Assembly: GCA_023052935.1 (NCBI GenBank)
Contig: CM041292.1
Coordinates: 136,724,951 to 136,788,950, forward strand
Origin: Piezodorus guildinii
Lineage: Eukaryota; Arthropoda; Insecta; Hemiptera; Pentatomidae
Reading direction: 5' to 3'
DNA: 64,000 nucleotides
Part shown: one piece after another, positions 1 through 11,764 of the stretch
How positions within the stretch are numbered: the first letter of the stretch is position 1
Layout: each line of letters opens with the position of its first letter
Position numbers and translations under genes: made by a program
The notes under the pieces: model-generated
The model's database searches: none
The model's input: the letters and a program-made list of their open reading frames with translations, nothing else
What the model was told of the DNA's origin: nothing

Positions 1-1506
1 AACAAGGAAAGCTTATTGACTGAAGTAGAGGAACAAATATCATTCCTTAATTTGACCATTCTAGATGCTGCAAAGAAGAGTATCCCGCACAAGATGGCAT
101 TCAATGATAGGCGCCTAGTTCCTTGGTGGAATGAGGAGTGCCGCATCGCAATACTGAACAAAAAGAAAGCATTCAACAAATTCAAAAGAACAAAACAACC
201 TGAAGATCTAAACAACTTCAAAAAGCTAAGATCTATTGCAAAAAAGGTATTAAGGGCAAGCAAAGAAAATTCATGGAAAAACTATGTGAGCTCAATTAAT
301 AGAAACAGTTGTCTGCAAGACGTCTGGAAGAAAGTTAATGCGATCCAAGGATCTAAAAAACGTGAGGTTATTTCTACGATTCAGACTGACGGTCAAATTA
401 TAACGGACCCATCGAAAATCGCCGAAGCTTTTGGTTCACATTTTTCTTATATGTCGAAAACAAACTCCTACACCCCAGATTTTAAACAGTATAAGATAGA
501 ACAGGAGAAAAATATTATTCAATTCCATACGCAAGATTCGGAAATTTATAATCAGCCGTTCAATTTATCTGAGATGAAAACATCCCTAAGTACGTGCAAA
601 GATAAATCCACTGCAGGACCAGATCAGATCCCATATCTATTTATGAAAAAAATGCCCTTAAATGCAAAAACACTTTTACTTTCTATTTATAAGATATGGA
701 GCTTAGGACTTTTTCCTGAAAACTGGAAGGTGGCTATAATTATCCCTATCAAGAAAAATGACAAAGGCATTAGTATCAATAACTATCGACCTATATCTCT
801 CCTTTCATGTGTATCGAAACTACTAGAAAAAATGGTTAACAATAGATTGACATATTATTTAGAAAAACGAAACTTTTTTTCAACTTCGCAGTACGGCTTC
901 AGGAAAAACCACTCAACCATTGACCAAATAATGAAGTTTGAATATGAAATACAGACAGCTTTCTCTAATAAAGAACACTTGGTTGCTGTGTCCATTGATA
1001 TCCAAAAAGCATATGACACTATGTGGAGATACAATGTCCTAAGCACTCTTTCAAAAGAAGGTCTCACGGGGAGATTACTGATATTCATCAATAACTTCCT
1101 CAAAGAAAGAAAATTCAAGGTTAAAATTGGAACTAACCTTTCTCAAACGTTTCTCCAGGAAAACGGTACGCCGCAAGGATCCCCCCTGAGTGTAACTTTA
1201 TTCCTAATAGCAATAAACAGCATAGCACAGACAACACCACCTGAAGTAAGATGTTCTTTGTTTGCCGACGATTTTACAATTTATATAAGAAACAAGTCGT
1301 TAGAGTATATTGAATGGAAGTTACAAAAAACATTGAAGAACCTTGAAGCATGGTCTAGAACCACAGGTTTTAGCTTTTCAAGCTCCAAAACAATAGCTGT
1401 ACACTTTTCCAGAAAAACAAAATGTCAAACACACCCGTCACTGACACTTTTAAATCAACCCATTTCCTATGCCCAGCACTATGAAGTTCTTAGGCGTCTA
1501 CTTTGA
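1..1506 (+). pseudogene. Non-LTR ORF2, reverse transcriptase half
   Basis: This is the RT half of the ORF2 polyprotein, which makes cDNA at the nicked target site. The frame is open from the first base, so the true start is upstream. Visible RT blocks, in order, are RPISLLSCVSKLLEKM, QYGFRKNHSTIDQ, AVSIDIQKAYDTMWR (first catalytic Asp), GTPQGSPLS and FADDF at 1261-1275 (the two catalytic Asp). The linker before the RT contains PWWNEECR, typical of this group between endonuclease and RT. The frame runs into a stop at 1506, while the natural continuation, with KFLGVYFD, is in the next frame from about 1480. A single-base indel therefore splits the protein; otherwise no stop is seen. Confidence 0.88.
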
Positions 1507-2947
1507 CCAAAAACTAAACTGGTCTCAACACATTCGTCATATAAAATTAAAATGTCAAAAAGGCTTAAATTTACTTAAAGTACTAGCCAACACTCAGTGG
1601 GGATCTGACCGGCGAACGTTATTAACGATATACCGAGTCCTTTTCAGACCTATAATTGACTATGGAGCTGTCGGTTATGGTTCAGCTAGCGCTTCGACTT
1701 TGAGGTTACTGGATCCAATTCTCAACCAAGCTCTTCGCCTCTGTATCGGAGCATTCAGAACAACACCTGTCGAAAGCCTGTACGTGGAGAGTGGTGAGCC
1801 CTCATTAGAAACAAGAAGGAAATACCTGCTACTGGCATACGTGGGCAAGTTGATGTCAAGAAAAAAACTTTTTGCTTCTGAATCCACGGCATATCCAATT
1901 GCAAGCGAAGAACCCCACGAATCGTGTAAATGTTTTTACAACAGGTTCAAAAAACTGACAAACGATTTACAAATAGTAATTCCAGAGATCTTTACGATGC
2001 CAAATAGCTCAGTACCAAATTGGATGGAAATGGAAAACCAGATCGATTACAGTTTAACTGTAAAGCTCACAACACCTCAACATGTATACGACCAGCTGTA
2101 TAAAGAGCGGGAAGAACAATATTCCGATTACCGCTTATGGTTCACGGATGCTTCAAAATCGAACTCCGAAGTTGTTTGCGCTGTTCTCATGGGCTCTATT
2201 TGTATCAAAAATGTTTTACCAGAACCAAATAGTGTATACACTGGAGAGCTCTACTCGATCTGGAAAGCCTTGAAAATCATAGTAAAACACGACCACCAAC
2301 ATCACCTGATTGTAAGTGATTCTCTAAGTTCTCTAAAGTCAATAGAGAATAGGTACTCAAAAGAAGCCTTGGTTCAAAGAATCCAGATTCTCAAGGAAGA
2401 ATGCGAAAGTGGAGGAAAAACAATAAAATTTTTGTGGGTCCCCTCTCACTTGGGCATAGGAAGCAACGAGGACGCTGACCGAGCGGCTAATAATGCAAGG
2501 ATGGACTCTGGAAGGGAAGTGACACGTGTCAATAAGACAACTGCATCGGACTGGCGAAAATACGTCAAGAAAAGGATTTATACTACATGGACTGCTGAGT
2601 GGAGTGGAACTAAAGACAAATTAGGAAAAATTAAAGAGACTCCACGGATATGGGAAACGTCAGAGAGGAAAAACCGGCGCGAAGAAGTGGTTCTGGCCAG
2701 GATAAGAAGTGGACACACAGCACTGACACATAGTTACCTACTGAAAGGATTGTACCCACCGACCTGCAGGACTTGTGAGGCACCTCTGACGGTGGAGCAC
2801 ATCGTACTGCACAGCGGGGCCTTCAGCGTTGCAAGAACGGAGTGCGGAATAGACAGCAGGCTGGAAATAGCACTAGGTAACAGTGAAGTGTGTGTTCAAA
2901 AAGTATTTAAGTTTTTAAAAAAATGTAAAGTCTTCAATGTGATTTAA
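1469..2947 (+). pseudogene. Non-LTR ORF2, thumb, RNase H and zinc-finger half
   Basis: This is the continuation of the RT polyprotein in a different frame. It opens with the KFLGVYFD block and the thumb (IYRVLFRPIIDYGAVGYG), then an RNase H domain: FTDAS near 2141, GELYSIWKAL, VSDSLSSL and VPSHLGI...EDADRAA give the four acidic residues expected. At the C-terminus a CRTC...TVEH motif matches the small zinc-binding tail common in I and Jockey-type ORF2 proteins. No internal stop is present, so the copy has only the one frameshift, and the RNase H half could still encode an intact domain. The first ATG at 1469 is just the first after the shift, not a biological start. Confidence 0.88.
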
Positions 2948-3062
2948 GATATAATGTCCTTCTACCAATCATTCACCATTATTGTCTTGTAAATGAAATT
3001 ATTTTAAGATAAAACATACAATTATGTATATAGCTAATGACCCTTAATGGGTAGATGCTCTG

Positions 3063-3092
3063 TATAAATAAATAAATAAATAAATAAATAAT
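3063..3092 (+). repeat. (AATA)n retrotransposon tail
   Basis: About seven copies of AATA follow the 3' UTR of the upstream element. This is the usual 3' tail of I/Loa-type elements. The sequence immediately after it is R-family repeat, which suggests that the element inserted into an R copy. Confidence 0.85.
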
Positions 3093-5100
3093 AGAGTTTT
3101 TAATAAAACATATGTTTCCATATTAATTCAATTTAATTAATTCTTTAATGGTTTCACTCATTATACAGGTAAATGTTTCGGCCTTGTCATATTAATATGA
3201 TAGGCATCATATTTGCAATAAATATATCGATAAATAGCCAATAAAAAAATGACATATCTAACTAATACAATACAATAAGAATATGATCCAAATCAAGTGA
3301 CCGAGAACTGGTCAAATTTAGAAATATATTTCAGAATAGAGAAAAAAATATATTTTCAAGATAAATCCACAAAGGTTTAGTAGGATTAAAACTATTTTTT
3401 TAATTATTAGTCATTTATAAATGGCTACTATTTTAGTTTCAGGAAGTAAGCGTTTTTTGGCACTTGCAATTATCTGCAGTTTTTTTTTTTAATCAACCAA
3501 TAATGACGTACCCAAGGACATTCAAATAAGATACATTTATTTCAGCACTATTCTCTCTACAAACTAAATAAAATACCACTGAGATGAATGCATTTCTTGA
3601 TGTACTCATAACATCTCAAGTTTATTGATCGAAAGGAAAAAAAAAACATTTAACAGTTTTTGAAAATATTAAATTCATGCCCCTATTTTTTTTTCTTTTT
3701 TAGGTATACTATGCAGAATAATTAATTTATATATACAATTAATGTCAAGCACCCTTTGAAAAAAACACATTTTAGAAGAACACCTTTATAAATTTGATTC
3801 ATTTTTATCTCGTTAAAAGCTCTAAATTACACACATAATAGCGGTTCATGATATCATGCATCGGTATTAATTTAAACTTTGAGATTTAATTAAAAGCTAT
3901 AAAAAAACTTAAACATGAGTCAATAATATTTTTTTAATATTTTTTCAGTAGGTAGAAAAATGAAATAAATCATATCAACTAGCTATTTTAACAAGAGACA
4001 TTTAGTTGATCACACTCTGAACTATAAATCTAAACCATTTCCACGAATGAATAAATTTCTTGACATAGTTTCGCAACGCAAATAAACGCATTTAGCTCGG
4101 GCATAATGGTTTTAGTTTGTTGGGCAAAGTTTACTAAACTAAATGCTTCTTATTTGAAAGGCCTATGGAAATCATCAATAAATGATAAAAAATAAACTGT
4201 TGTTATTTCAAAAAATCTTTCTTTTACTTTCTAAAACCAAAATGGTTACAAAATTTCTAAATGATGATCGATTAAATAATAGTTTTCTGTCCAATAAACC
4301 TAAAGGGTATTTATTTTGAACATGTCTTTTTTGTTTGAATTTTTTTTTTTTTTTTTTTTTTTTTTGTCAGCTTAGTATAGAATAATAAAAAATAATATAT
4401 GAGAAGATGTAACAATGAATTTAAAACATACGTTAAAAAAAACAGTAAGAGAAAACAGGAGAAAAATCAAAATTTTCAATTTTAAACGGACTTAATAATG
4501 GCGCTCTTACGTTGTTAAAATAAACTAATTTAAATTATGAGTTTGTTTTCTAATAATTGACAAGTTAATAATTCTCGCTACATTAAAGACAAAAGACATT
4601 AGTAGCTAGCTATTTCACATTATCGAATATTTTAGACGCACAAAAAATATTTTGATTCGTTACCGTAATAGTTAAAAATAACACTCTATTTGAAACAAGG
4701 TTAAATAGTTAAAATATTGATCCAGGAATAAATACGTTATTTATACACGAAATGAAGAAATAACTGGGGAGATTATATGGACTGTATATAACTTAATAAA
4801 AAATTTCCAAAAAAACAAAAAATTATTTTCTATAAAGGGACACAAATAATTCCATAGTATAATAATAGTTGTTGCTTTGTTTATTCTATAGATTTTGTAT
4901 CCAGATTGCGGGCAAAACCAAGTGTGCATTTCTTATGAGAAGGGTGAACTTTCGACCTCAAAAATCGATTTCTCTGGTGGCCTTAGGTCTGCCCCAGGTG
5001 TGCCAAAACTGGTTCATTTCACACATCAATTATTTCCAGATCTAACGTCATTATTTATTATTCCTTTCCTTTTATATATTTTATATAAAAACAAACAAAA
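3093..5100. other. AT-rich non-coding DNA with R-family and hammerhead-like remnants
   Basis: No convincing gene. Bases 3093-3165 match the 3' part of the R repeat (TTAATAAAACATATGTTTCC, then TTTAATTAATTCTTTAA; compare 25010-25060). At 3176-3217, minus strand, a degenerate hammerhead-like core is seen (ATGATGCC, then AGG, then CCGAAAC). A pure T run lies at about 4338-4365. The rest is AT-rich with no pattern I can name. Confidence 0.5.
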
Positions 5101-5131
5101 AAAGTTATTCCTAAGAGATAACTAAACTTAC

Positions 5132-5248
5132 CATGCGGTTTCTTGTCCCATCGGTTGAGGAGTATCGTATCAGTTGGTTGTTCCAAGTGAAATTAAAGGA
5201 GTTGGATCGAGAGGGAAGCCGCTTGTGGTTTGCGGTCAGAAGCATCAT
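5132..5248 (-). other. Possible host first coding exon
   Basis: On the minus strand an ATG at 5248 opens 39 codons without a stop and ends exactly at CCGCATG followed by GTAAGT, a strong splice donor. Base composition is less AT-rich than the flanks. The peptide contains FNFTWNNQLIRYSS and has no domain I recognise. A stretch this short can occur by chance in AT-rich DNA, so this is only a candidate. Confidence 0.18.
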
Positions 5249-5738
5249 AAGTTATATGAACAGAACTTATGTGATGAATTAAACTGAAATGTGAAACCTG
5301 GTTAGCAATCTGCTGGTAATCCTGAATATTATCCCAATTTATATAACTATTTATATAATTAATAATAAAGAAAGACATTAATTATATTAATAAAGCAATT
5401 TAGTACTAAAATTATGTTTTATTAACTCATTCGTAGTCATCTATGGTTTCTAATATTTTACTTTATATTCGATATATACGGGTGATAATTCAACTTTAAC
5501 AGCACTTGACGATTCGACACTGGCCTCTCTAACTATGAAAAATATCTCTTGGGAAAATTCGATTAAATATCGACAAGCCAAAATATTTAATGTTTAAACA
5601 TTGACGAAACGCTTACCAATTTTTATATACAACAACCCAATTCCTCAGACTAACATAGCGCATTACCTCAGAATAACACTCGACCAACAACTGAAAATGC
5701 TGTAGTTCCTTCTATTCAAATCGACAGATCTGAATATT

Positions 5739-5739
<1 letters not shown>

Positions 5740-5791
<52 letters not shown>
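5740..5791. repeat. (TA)n microsatellite
   Basis: About 26 TA units, lying directly next to the 3' end of the minus-strand Jockey remnant at 5792-6300. Confidence 0.95.
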
Positions 5792-5794
<3 letters not shown>

Positions 5795-6300
5795 CATTTA
5801 CAAGATTATAATGTCATGATTCACATGTAGAGATACTACCCACTGGCAGATCTCTAAAAACTATGCTAAACCAGAAGGTCTAGGGGCCATCTTCTTTTCA
5901 GAAGCCTCGGAGGATTATCAGGGATTGTAGAGGTAGCAAGGTTTGAAACTAGTGGATTATAGTGGGAATGGAGTTTGTCATGAAAGGATTGATACCTGGT
6001 TCAGGCCAAGCAACATAGGGAACATTTAGGTTTTTGTGGATGAGCTGATTCGTGAAAAAGTAAGGAGCATTGAGAATTTTTCGAATAATTTTTGATTTTA
6101 GGAATTGAAGACGGGAAGAATTTGATGGTTTAGTGGACCTCCAAAGCTCTACTATGTAGGTCCCCATATCGGCCTTATGAGTCTTTTGTAGTTAAGCGGG
6201 AGGTTTGAGTGTTTATCCAGTATGTGTTGAAGTAGTCGAAAACCTCGGAAAATGTCTTGTTGTTTCAATCTTGTAAGGATTTTTCAGATATTAAACACAA
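5792..6300 (-). pseudogene. Jockey-family retrotransposon 3' remnant
   Basis: On the minus strand this is a decayed copy of the last part of the Jockey ORF2 at 51.9-54.6 kb. The segment 5949-6167 encodes ELWRSTKPSNSS, KIIRKILNAPYF and IHKNLNVP, which align with ELWGSTKPSNSS, KILRKILNAPYF and IHKDLNIP of the larger copy. The C-terminal block corresponding to PRRLKRRWP is recognisable but out of frame near 5890-5930. The RT core is missing, so this is a 5'-truncated insertion. Several indels and stops show that it is old and inactive. Confidence 0.85.
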
Positions 6301-7079
6301 AATGAATAGATTGCATAGCTATTTAAATCCATATGGACACAGAGGCGTTCAGCAAAAACGTTCAGGTTAAGTTCAGCTAAAAAGGCCCACACTAAAATTC
6401 CAATCTTTTCTATTTAAAAATGTTAAGCGAGTTACCACGCAAACAACAAAAACCTACGTAAGAATTTACAACAATCGACAAAGAAAGAACTCTTTATTCG
6501 GGTATTCATAGCAAACCTACCGAACAAAGCAATAAAACTATAAATAACGAGGCAATAACTGAAATGATTTTTAGAAGAGGCTGGATGAAAGACCTCCTTT
6601 GCTGATTTAATGCCGAGGAAGGGGTGATGTTTGGGCGCTTTCCTCATCCATGTTTACGTCCTGCTTATGATTTTTTTCTGATTATCATATTGCGATGAAT
6701 TTGAATGTCAAGATAAAAAATAAATTAAAACAAGTTAAAAATGTTTTTTGACCTATTAATCTATTACAAAACTGTTCGACGTGAATTTGAAATCTTATTT
6801 ATCTTCAATTTTTTAATCAGGTTGCTTATCAACGGATTGTTTTCACGCGTCAACCCGCTCAGCCAAACATTACGGCAAACGGACCATAGGTTAAGCACTT
6901 AATAAGGAATGTTCACGCCATATGTTACGGCCTGAAAAGGTTTTTATAGTTTTTCAATCGAAAAATTATAAGTTCATAATTTTATGATATTTATAATAAG
7001 ATCATTTTTTTTTGTTTAAATCTTTATTTTTTAATTTCTTTTTAAAATAGTTATTTTAAATATAATTATAAGTTTTTAA
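6301..7079. other. Non-coding DNA, nothing assigned
   Basis: No recognised element. An open stretch of about 70 codons on the minus strand (6432-6647) has no family signature. A less AT-rich patch lies at 6830-6940. Confidence 0.3.
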
Positions 7080-8160
7080 ACGAGAGCAGTAGAAGAGAAA
7101 GACAGAAGACGATCGTACTTCAATTGTTTTTTGACTGCCTCGTGGCGAGTAGAGTCTTAAGCTAGCGTCTGAGCGGTGAAGGTGTACCGTATATAGACCC
7201 AAGATTCCTCTCAACGTTTGAACGTTTGGAAACGAATTTCTTCATCTTCTCATCGTTCCCCTTGGAACTTGGAAGAGCCGCCCTGCGGTCATTTTCAACA
7301 CCCAAGAGAACTTCCTCCAAGCCGCCCTGCGGTAATTTTCTTCAATACTCAAGACGACTTCGTTCAAGCCGCCCTGCGGTCGTTTTCTTCAACACTCAAC
7401 TGGACATCTTTAAGTGAATATAACCTATCTTTATCCATTAATGGAACATTTAATTTCTTAATTCTTATTCAAGAAACTGTTTAATTTGATAACTATTTTT
7501 TTTTACATCTTTAAGCATTAATTAAGTTAAGTTTGTTTCTTCCATTTTTACAATATTTTAATTAGGTTTATTTTGTTTCCTACATTTTCTTACAGCTGTT
7601 TCATTATAATTAGGTTAATTTTTCTTTTATAAATTTATTAGGTTAATTTGTTTCTTATCATCTTTATATGTATTTTAGTGTATTAAATGTATTGTGATTC
7701 GTCGTTTGCTTTCATTATTTTTATTTATTTTAAATCTATACAGTCCACTTATTTATTTCAATAGAACCACCCTCAATTTTGAGTTGTCACTTGGAAGTAC
7801 TATTCTTTCAGGGATAGCCCAGCGTATACAAGGAATAATCCGGTTTCTAGCCCTAAAGTTTTGCCAGGATCACACTAAACCACAAAGTCTTTCCACCGTT
7901 TGATATTACCAACTTGCTTGGTAATCAGATGAGACTGGGTAAACCACAAGAGGGTTACTTGATCACAGAGTCGATCCACAGATTATTAAACAGAATAAAT
8001 TATTATCTGCCAGAATCAGACTCAATTATCAGACTCAATCAGAATCAGACGGATTCGGTAGATAGTATTAGAGTATTAGAGAGAACTCACGAAGTTACCC
8101 ACTTTATTAACTACTACCAGTTATTTAATGTTACTTTATATAACAATAATATTTGTTTTC
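7080..8160 (+). promoter_or_regulatory. Promoter-like or LTR-like segment
   Basis: A less AT-rich block starts at about 7080. It contains GTATATAGACCC near 7190, a TATA-box-like sequence, then a three-fold repeat with GCCGCCCTGCGG cores (7277-7411), then T-rich DNA and a second less AT-rich block at 7800-8110 with repeated CAGACTCAAT/CAGAATCAGAC motifs. The arrangement resembles a solo LTR or a 5' regulatory region. I cannot find a partner LTR or a gene, so the identity stays open. Confidence 0.25.
7277..7411 (+). repeat. Three-unit tandem repeat with GC-rich core
   Basis: Units begin at 7277, 7321 and 7368, giving periods of 44 and 47 bp. Each starts with GCCGCCCTGCGGT and continues with a T/C-rich arm such as TTTTCTTCAANACTCAA. 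The core contains a short imperfect palindrome (CCGC...GCGG). It stands out from the AT-rich surroundings. Confidence 0.8.
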
Positions 8161-8169
8161 CAAAAAAAA

Positions 8170-8171
<2 letters not shown>

Positions 8172-8227
<56 letters not shown>

Positions 8228-8233
8228 TTTTTT
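8172..8233. repeat. (TA)n microsatellite followed by poly(T)
   Basis: About 19 TA units run into a T tract of about 23 bases. The composite AT plus T tail could mark an insertion end, but no element could be assigned. Confidence 0.9.
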
Positions 8234-9868
8234 AAAGTAATTTTCAGAAAGAATGAATCTTGTCATAAACATGCATCTAAAGAATCTAAAGAAAAAGAAA
8301 ATTAACTCTTCTGACTGTTAAATCGTAAATACTAAAGGCTTTAAAAAAGGAAAAGAAAAATAGCCGGATTAGAATAGGGGCGAAATTAGAACGTGGAAAA
8401 CAAAGGTAAAACTGATATATGCTGTACAGAACAAAATCCCCTCAGATCTGAGCGGAGTACAAAATCCTTTGTGAGCTGCTCTCGTTTCTGGATATTCCTG
8501 AAATTAAAGCCGTGCTGTAGCTTACTTTGTTGTACCCTTGTAAAACACATGTCATCTCGATATATGGGACATATTGTTTTTTCTCCGTTGATATTTCATT
8601 CATGGCATTTAAACATTTTCTATTAAGATCATCATGAGAAAATCGTTTGCTATTATTAGTCGCATTTAATTTGTCCAATTCTTTTTGATTATTTAAGTTG
8701 AAGGAAAATTAACTAAGAATACCTTCAAATGAAAAATCATTAATCATAATAATGTTTTAATAGTTATCGAGTGAACCATTAATTATGTTAAATTTGCCAT
8801 GATAAATTAAAATAAAACCAGAGTAATTATCGCTACAAAAGATAAATCAACCTCTGAGTTAATGCTAACAGGAGATGTAAACTCCACCTTTTTATTAAAC
8901 TGAGTTGCGGTGTTTATATCTTGTGCTAATTAAATATTTTATTCACTGTATTTATTTCACGCATTACTTTTTTATTCACACCTGTTTTTTAAACTAATAA
9001 AGACCAAAGAAGCATTTCAATACTTCACTAATCACATTGCGTTAAACTCACAACATTTATCTATATTTTTTTTAATTTTATCTTCATATTCAAAACATTC
9101 ATCATTAGTTTACTATAACGCATGCAGTATAAACTATAACAGCTCTGAGAGGTGTTTAATTTATGATGCATTTGGTAATAATTTGATTCTGATTGAAATT
9201 AGCATAATCCTAGCTTACACATTGCTATAATAATCACTAGAACTAATACAATAATTATTAGTAATTAGTAATTACTTAAAATTTAATCGAACAATAATGA
9301 TTAACAAATCTTATAGATTTTTAGAATAATGTAAATAAAATTAACTGATCACAAAGGTATGCAGTGATAAAAAAAATAGTAGAACTTGCCTATCTGAAAC
9401 TTTTATAAAAATGTAATTCACTATTTCCATATTCGGTCACTGAATTAGGAGTAAATATGAATACATCCATTTAAAATATCTGTTTAAATACATTTTATTT
9501 ATTATATAATTTCATTAATTAATATTCAAGGAATACTAATGAGAAACTAACAGGAATTAACAGTGTGCTAAAGATAAAACAAAAAATGTTTTTTCCTTAA
9601 CATTAATTAAAAAAACATATAATGTTTAAACTTGGTAGGTATTCAGCACAGTTAACTTAATAAATTTATAATTTAAAAAATATTAATGATAGTAAAATTT
9701 AATCTTTTTGACTAAATTTTGTATTATATTCTACTTATAATAAAATCAAACATTAATAAAATCTTTTAAAGTGCATCTAACAGTATCTAGCTTTTGGTAC
9801 CTAATTAATATTCTTGCGATTGAACCTTTAACTGCGTGTTTTGGTTAAAGGTTCAATCTCAAGAAAAT
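8234..9868. other. AT-rich non-coding DNA with one perfect hairpin
   Basis: No gene seen. A perfect 15-bp stem (GATTGAACCTTTAAC at 9818-9832 against its complement at 9844-9858, 11-base loop) lies just outside the left end of the large inverted repeat that begins at 9869. Confidence 0.5.
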
Positions 9869-11167
9869 ATTCTGTCTTCGTCTCAAGTTTTTTGAAATCA
9901 TAGTTGTTTTTGAACGAATTTTATTAAACCTATGCTACCTATTAATTAAGGAATATAGATATTTTTGCTTTAAAGAATATTTTTAAATATTCATTCCTTC
10001 CTTCTGCCTTTTTTTTTATTAATTTTAGTAATCATAAAATTTATTTGTAATTGAAATATTTTCTTCTTTGAAATTTTGATTTAACTATGCTTAAGTTGTT
10101 TATTTATTTAATTACGCCTTATCATAAAATCTTCTGATCTGATTTCTTAATAAAGGCGCAACTGGATGCAGACCGGTAAAACCTAAACGTGTTTTAGGTT
10201 ATGTGTTTGATGCGCCGTGTTACTGAAGTAAATAAATATTTTCTTTTCAAAATATGATCACTTTATTATTTTTTAAATCAGGAATACTTCTCTATTAATT
10301 ATTATTGTTTTAATTCGACTGGCTCTGCTTAAAAATTTAATATTCGTTTTCTCATCTAAATTCCTTTTTTAAAAATCAAAGAAATATTAATATTTAAATT
10401 CCGCAGGTGTTGTTTATTTGATTATATTCAATTAAAAGAACAAATAAAGTTCATTCTTCAACAAATATTTACCTAATTCAAAAATAAAGCCTTGTTTTAA
10501 TTTGTTTAGTTTATATATATATTAACTTACCTTGAATAAAATATCATAAAAAAAGTACTTTCTAGACTTATTTATGTAGAATAATAGCTGATAAAATATG
10601 TTATTACATTTTTCTATTTTAATCCCGTAATCCTCTTTGTTTTCTTCTTTTGATTTTAATCACGTCAGCTACAGCAATCACTCCAGCCCTTTAATCATGG
10701 ACAAACTACAGCCTAACTAAATCTTCGTGGCCAGTAGAGCTTTGTGGTTATGCAATGTTATTTAGAGTGGGACCTTTCCTTTATTCAGTGGCGGAATAAT
10801 AGGTAATTATAAACTTTAGTTTCCAGTAAGGCTTGTAGATAGTAAATTATTTTATAATAACATAATTTTTAATGCCCAAATATATTAGGCATGAGCTTTA
10901 ATAATGATATTTAATTTTAACAGAAAAAAATCTGTTTCGGGCAACAACAGACTTTCAATTACCTCCGTTAATAAATCAATTTAAGAATTTTCTAATACAG
11001 AAACTAATAAATAATTAATTAAATGGAATTTCTATAGAAACATGTGTTTTATTAAATAATCTATTGTCTAAAACAATCCATTAGTTTTATCGGCTTTTCA
11101 TCATTCTCCATTTTTTTATTTACAAGTTCGCATAAAATAATATTTTTGCTACTATGTTTAGCTTTCC
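9869..11167 (-). repeat. Left arm of 1.3-kb inverted repeat
   Basis: This arm is the reverse complement of 11765-13064 along essentially its whole length, with only scattered single-base differences and small indels. The outer limit is ATTCT at 9869-9873 and the inner limit is GCTTTCC at 11161-11167. The inner 250 bases are R-family sequence in minus orientation. No transposase or other ORF is visible in it. Confidence 0.9.
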
Positions 11168-11197
11168 TATAACTTTTTACTTTTACTTACCTATAAA

Positions 11198-11258
<61 letters not shown>

Positions 11259-11764
11259 TTAGAAGAAGAATTGCGATCGTGAACTTTTTCGAATTCCAGT
11301 TTTCAACAAAAATACTCGTTTTAGGGTCCCCTGAGTCCTCATAACAAAGACCCCCAAAAAAGCATGTGTGTGTGGTAAGTATAGCACAAAAAACGCGTAA
11401 TTATACAAAACAAAAAAAATCTCATTTAACTCTGCAATAAGCCCCTGATGTTAGATCTACTGTTTCATTAAAATTGGCTAACCAGCAGAGCTACATTATA
11501 TCATCCACTTAGCAACTTTTGATTGAAATAGTCTGACAGGTCTTAAATCCGGAATATTTAAATTTTCTTTTTCTTAAATACCTTAAATTTTGTAGATTCG
11601 AAAAAACAAACATATAATCTTATTTGCATTAATGAAAAACAGTTTAATGTACAAGTTGAACGAATTCGATATCCAACTACAGGAGAAAAGCACAACAATA
11701 TTTGTTATAGAATTTTATTGTTTTTAACATAATAACAGTAATATACATGTATAATATACTGCTT
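11168..11764. other. Loop of the inverted repeat; 5' part of an R-family copy
   Basis: The 597-bp loop starts with CTTACCTAT, contains a (TA)n run, then the R-family signature: CGAATTCCAGTTTT, TTTTAGGGTCCCCTGAGTC, GTGTGTGTGGTAA and ATAGTCTGACAGGTCTTAAAT. It reads without a break into the right arm, so loop plus right arm is one R copy in plus orientation. Confidence 0.8.
11200..11258. repeat. (TA)n microsatellite inside R repeat
   Basis: About 25 TA units, slightly interrupted near the end. They sit at the position where other R copies have only a short ATATAT tract (24320-24335 and 35788-35798), so the array probably expanded in place. Confidence 0.95.

Larger units (their letters stand above)
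1..3092 (+). mobile_element. Non-LTR retrotransposon (I/R1/Loa-like), 3' part
   Basis: Bases 1-2947 carry the reverse transcriptase, RNase H and terminal zinc-finger part of an ORF2, followed by a short 3' UTR and an (AATA)n tail ending near 3092. The reading frame is open at base 1, so the endonuclease domain and any ORF1 would lie outside the window. An RNase H domain after the RT is known for the I, R1 and Loa groups, and a simple AATA tail fits target-primed reverse transcription. One frameshift near 1480 breaks the ORF. A divergent relative lies at 43974-44712 on the other strand. Confidence 0.9.

Noticed and set aside
8393..8678. Overlapping 77-78-codon frames on both strands
   Set aside because: No motif, no codon bias and no splice signals; consistent with chance.
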